NCBI GenBank assembly: GCA_942486035.1
Contig: CALNXK010000378.1
Span: 203,532 to 267,531 of the forward strand
DNA length: 64,000 bases
From: Porites lobata
Taxonomy: Eukaryota; Cnidaria; Anthozoa; Scleractinia; Poritidae
Direction of reading: 5' to 3'
The translations under genes and the position numbers were made by a program. Each line of letters begins with the position of its first letter. Position 1 is the first letter of the stretch. Positions 60,471 to 64,000 of this stretch are shown one piece after another. A model generated the notes under the pieces. It was not told the DNA's origin, did not search any database, and saw only the letters and a list, made by a program, of their open reading frames with translations.

Positions 60471-60807
60471 CAGTGGAACTTCGATTTAACGAACCTCTAT
60501 ATAACAAAGTCCTCGGTATAAAGAACGATTTTCATCAACCCGGCCAAAATTACAGTAAAATGTATGGCACAAAAGCTCGATTTAACGAAATCGTCGTTAT
60601 AACGAACACAATCCAGAAACGCAAACGTAAAATATACCTCGATATAACGAATAAATGTCAGCATGTGACCGAAAGATAACTAAAGATGAATGCAAAAGGA
60701 TAAAACTTGTGTCGAGGTGATAACGAGGTTTTCGATATAACGAACCCTCGATATAACGAACAAATTTCCCCAGTCCCTTGTCACTTATTTAAATCGAGGT
60801 TCCACTG
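60471..60807. mobile_element. Pogo-type MITE, copy 2
   Basis: Counterpart of 15034-15370, same length (337 bp), same TA flanks and GATATAACGAA interior. Confidence 0.85.
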
Positions 60808-61523
60808 TATACAATTGCAGTTGCAAAAGTGAGTACTTTACAAAATTGCTTCAGTTACCATGTAGTATTCCTTGATGTGTCTGCGCATGGCAACGTTCAA
60901 CTGGTTGGAAACTGCGCCAGCGCTGTACTGATTGTTACATCCGGGACATGTATCGTTGACTGCCAGTGCGTTCGACTACAAAAAAAAAAATTGGTGCGAA
61001 GTATTAATTTAAGACCTAAGACTTTATACGTTCAATTTTAGGTCCTTATCTTACTAAACGAATTTTAAAAAGTTTAAACTTAAAGAGCTTTAAGTTTCCA
61101 TAAATTCTGTAACCACGAGCGTATCTCCACAAATGTTGTGCACTTGTGGTTTTTCAACTATACAACCTTGTAATGTGCTTCGTTTGGTTGCTTCAATAAA
61201 AACAACAATTATAAATGTTTTAAAAGCTTGTTAAATCTGTTTTTGAACTGTTATGTACCTTTTCCTGTTGGTAATCCTTAATCCAGAGCATAAACTACAC
61301 CTACCTCTGCTAAAGGCTTGGGATCGACATTGCTGGTTTTCGAAAATGGAAAACTGCGCATTTGACTTTAACTTACAGATCCCTGTTCAGCTATAACTCA
61401 TGCATTGAATGTGCTTAACCTTAAACCCCTGAATAGTGTAAATTATAAACTCTCTGACTGAAGGAAATAATATCATTTGATGTTAAACTGTAAATGAACA
61501 TTAACTGTTAAAAGTGTACTTAC

Positions 61524-64000
61524 GGCGCCTTTAAAGAGGAGTTCGAGGGTCGTTTCTTGACCACAGCTGGAGCGTTTACACTTGACTATAAATCGCTCAC
61601 AATCCTTGAGAAACAAGTAAGGTACGATTAGGGTTAGGGTTTCTATTTGTGTTTTTACCTATTCACCATTTTCACAAAGACCATGATGCCCCTTGTTTGC
61701 CCCCCGCCCTCAAATTTTGTGTTCCGGTCTTGTGGATTTTAGAACATGTCGATTGTCGTAGACACAATCCACTTTACGTTAAAACGAAACGTCTCAGTGC
61801 TATTTAACTTCTACTTTTCTAATGGTTTTCTAAAATAAAGGTCATTTTGGGGTCAACAAATCGAAGAAAAGATAATTTAATCACTGCTGCTACACTAGAA
61901 CACTTCTTTCACCTTTTAATTCCCAGATTGAGTGATGGATCGAGATGGAGACGGAGGCGGTTTTAACTTTTGAATCTGTGGATTAAATTCTATGGTGTTA
62001 TCATTCAAATGAAGCCTCTTCAGCAGTACTTTGAACTTGGTACTATATATTTAGTATGTAGTTCTAACAGTTTTGAATCTGTGTATCAAATCCTGTGGTG
62101 TTACCATTCAGATGAAACCTCTTCAGCAGTCCTTTCACATGGTACTGTAAAATTAGTATGTAGTTCCAACTTATTTATTATTTTTTTTAGGATAATGATT
62201 ACTTTAGTTAAATATTTATTTTCTTCTATCTCGGAGATATTAGCTTAAAGAGCTACACTGTAAATCTCAGGATAAATAAAGGTGATGATGTATGATGCTG
62301 ATGATGATTTGAATCTGTAGACAAAATCCTATGGTGTTACTATTCAAATGAAACCTCTTCAGTATTCTCATATGCTGCTATCTGGTTTTCATCATTTAAC
62401 AAAATTAAATTGGGAAATTTTGTTGAATTTTGACTTTGATCACCTCTGGGAGGGAAAATGTTCACAGTTATACCGACCTTAAACCTTTCCTCGTCTGTCA
62501 TCTGAGCCTGGCCACCAAGCAACGCGTCATTTTCATCATCATGAAGGGCAGAGCTGCCAAGATAACCAGAAGGATCCAGGCCTGCGCAGCGAATAAAAAA
62601 TTGGTGATAAACTTTGTAAAAATTCAGTTTCACGGGAATCTCAATGAACAGTAAAAACCCGTTAATTCGACTACGGTCACGGAAATCTCGTCGTCTTTAC
62701 AGGGTTGTCGTATAACGATGCTGATCGTTGAAAAGAAAAACCAACAACAACAACAAAATTTAGTGCAGCCGTTTGAATGTTAAGAAATACAGAAAATAAC
62801 GACAAACGAACCGTCGCGCGGAACACAAATTGACATTGCTCTTGGAAATCACGCATTGTGCGCTCAACCAACAGATTTGAAGGTTGCGCTGACTTCCAAA
62901 ATTAACTGTATGCTCTGAACCAATGAGACGAGAGATAGCAAGTAGAGAACTTAAGAAAAACTGCTTCCGGTGTAGGAGTAGAGGAAAATTGTCCGTGCCA
63001 GAGGCCACAAATACGGATAGACCGTCTTTGAGTTTTTACCCTAAAGAAAGAGCTAGCCGAGGCTTCTAGGGAGAATAAAACTGTGATATCAGGTCAATTC
63101 GTTATTGTAATACACAAGAAAACACTAGAGTTAATACTTTAAACTGACTTAATCAGTAGACACATTTTGTTTAGATGCATTGCAAGCAGTTTTCTAGCCG
63201 CGGAGTTAAATCGGTAATTTACTTACCTAAACACTGGGCAATATGAGCTGCATCGGTGCCGTCGATGGGATCGCACAAACGAGCTACAACCGGGTGAGCC
63301 TGATTAGCGAGATAGTATTTCACATCTAGGATGTAAATATGTCAAGGAGTATAAAACAACCGACTTGCATTGGTAACTCGATTTGAATTGGTCATTAATA
63401 CCCTGGGAATTACGCATATAAGACTTAAAAAAAGAAGCTACCAGTGTTTCAATCCAACACTCTTTTCGAGACCGCGGAAGTCAAGAGACCCTTTGTCCAC
63501 TCTCCCATCCAACGAATAAGTCGGAGTTGATCCTGCCCGAGTTTGCTTTCGCTCAGTTTTATTCCCACACTTTATTATCATGTCATAAATAACAATAGAA
63601 TATCCAGGGTAGAACCGACCTTCATCTTTAAGCACCCATCGTAGCCTGAGAAAACAGCAGACATTTCGTGACGCCACCAATGACGTTTGAGGGACGAACA
63701 CAGAGATTTCATGCTAAGGACGCGTTGCTAACCAGATCTGGGTACTGCTTCTGATTGGTTGGAAATTTACTTCATCCAATGAGAAGCTAGATCTGGGTAG
63801 TGACACGTCATCAGTATGGAATTTCTGCGCGGGTTTCTTCTGACGTCATTTCGCGCGAAAAACAGTGGTGTCGCGAAAAGTGTCTTTTTTTGGTTTTGTT
63901 CTTAATAACGGTAATATATTTAAAGGATACCGATCTTGAGTGTTTCAGATTTGCAGAACTCGTCCGGATGATATGCTCGCTGACTTGCAGCTAAGGTGGA
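61524..64000 (-). CDS. POLA1: POLA1 C-terminal exons, copy 2 (partial, runs off window)
   Basis: Minus-strand exons: a, 64000-63931 (its first 6 bases are outside the window); b, 63325-63227; c, 62581-62478; d, 61604-61524. Splice sites and phases are the same as in copy 1 and all frames are open. Exon c keeps the GLDPSGYLG sequence expected from POLA1, while exon b has changes at otherwise conserved places (Val to Ala in QxHPVV, Leu to His in AAxIAQ). Exon d has the zinc-ligand pair C-x4-C (CKRSSC). Since the gene would enter from beyond 64 kb, this copy is the better candidate for the functional 3' part of POLA1, but later exons (second zinc pair onward) were not located downstream. Confidence 0.8.
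61968..62372. repeat. Minisatellite, about 103-bp unit, copy 2
   Basis: Counterpart of 16531-16935 with the same unit number and interruption. Confidence 0.8.
63642..63891. mobile_element. Palindromic MITE upstream of POLA1 exon b, copy 2
   Basis: GTAGCCTGAGAAAACAGC and GACATTTCGTGACGCCACCA on the left pair with TGGTGTCGCGAAAAGTGTC-like sequence on the right. Inner arms include CTAACCAGATCTGGGTA..TTCTGATTGG and its inverse. A diverged copy is at 18112-18355. Confidence 0.75.

Larger units (their letters stand above)
55600..61500. other. Copy 2 counterpart of 10.1-16.1 kb with the same repeats
   Basis: Contains partners of the copy 1 elements: MITEs at 56576-56694, about 57185-57377, 58133-58278, 58388-58662 and 59568-59970, plus the SINE and pogo-type MITE listed separately. 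From 57.10 kb on, identity to copy 1 is near 99.5% by eye. No gene other than POLA1 exons. Confidence 0.7.
45790..64000. repeat. Segmental duplication, copy 2
   Basis: Same-orientation partner of 1-18509. The left edge is close to 45.79 kb, about 1.3 kb upstream of the 5'-most recognised exon of the NACHT gene; the right edge is outside the window. Copy 2 has private insertions at 46240-49130 (TIR element carrying a LINE fragment), 51115-51257 (MITE) and about 53517-53970. It lacks the copy 1 segment 4884-6565. Identity is very high in 57.10-61.63 kb and lower on both sides. Confidence 0.95.

Overview
This window is eukaryotic and most likely from an anthozoan cnidarian, probably a stony coral. 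It is AT-rich, gene-poor and full of short inverted-repeat transposons, pogo-type TA-flanked elements, tRNA-derived SINEs and 5'-truncated LINEs. Its one complete large coding exon encodes an NLR with the linker and NACHT signature typical of coral immune receptors. There is no bacterial gene organisation: no operons, ribosome binding sites or CRISPR. The species cannot be named from the sequence.

Layout. Positions 1-18.5 kb and 45.8-64 kb are two copies, in the same orientation, of one segmental duplication with an offset of about 45.0-45.5 kb. Both window edges lie inside the duplication. Each copy carries C-terminal exons of the catalytic subunit of DNA polymerase alpha (POLA1) on the minus strand: four in copy 1, and four in copy 2, where the first is cut by the window end. 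The rest of each copy is decayed non-coding sequence and transposons. About 4.5 kb in the middle (11.66-16.19 kb and 57.10-61.63 kb) is nearly identical between copies, while the flanks are clearly more diverged. Each copy has private transposon insertions: 1417-3680 in copy 1, and 46240-49130 plus 51115-51257 in copy 2.

The 27 kb between the copies (18.5-45.8 kb) holds a dense series of DNA transposons (18.8-34.8 kb), an isolated exon-like segment at 35.5 kb, a CpG/E2F-like promoter candidate at 36.9 kb, and the main gene at 38.0-44.5 kb. That gene is on the minus strand, with three exons that splice in phase into at least 1059 residues. An N-terminal nucleoside-phosphorylase-fold (PNP_UDP) domain is fused to a NACHT ATPase and a short leucine-rich repeat tail. 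Its 3' end was not found.

Interpretation. The PNP-NACHT-LRR protein fits an immune receptor whose effector is a nucleosidase-fold domain. Two positions where catalytic or ribose-binding acidic residues are expected carry Gly and His, so this copy may be catalytically altered. If the two POLA1-bearing segments came from a tandem duplication of a roughly 45 kb unit, a second PNP-NACHT gene is predicted beyond the right edge of the window.
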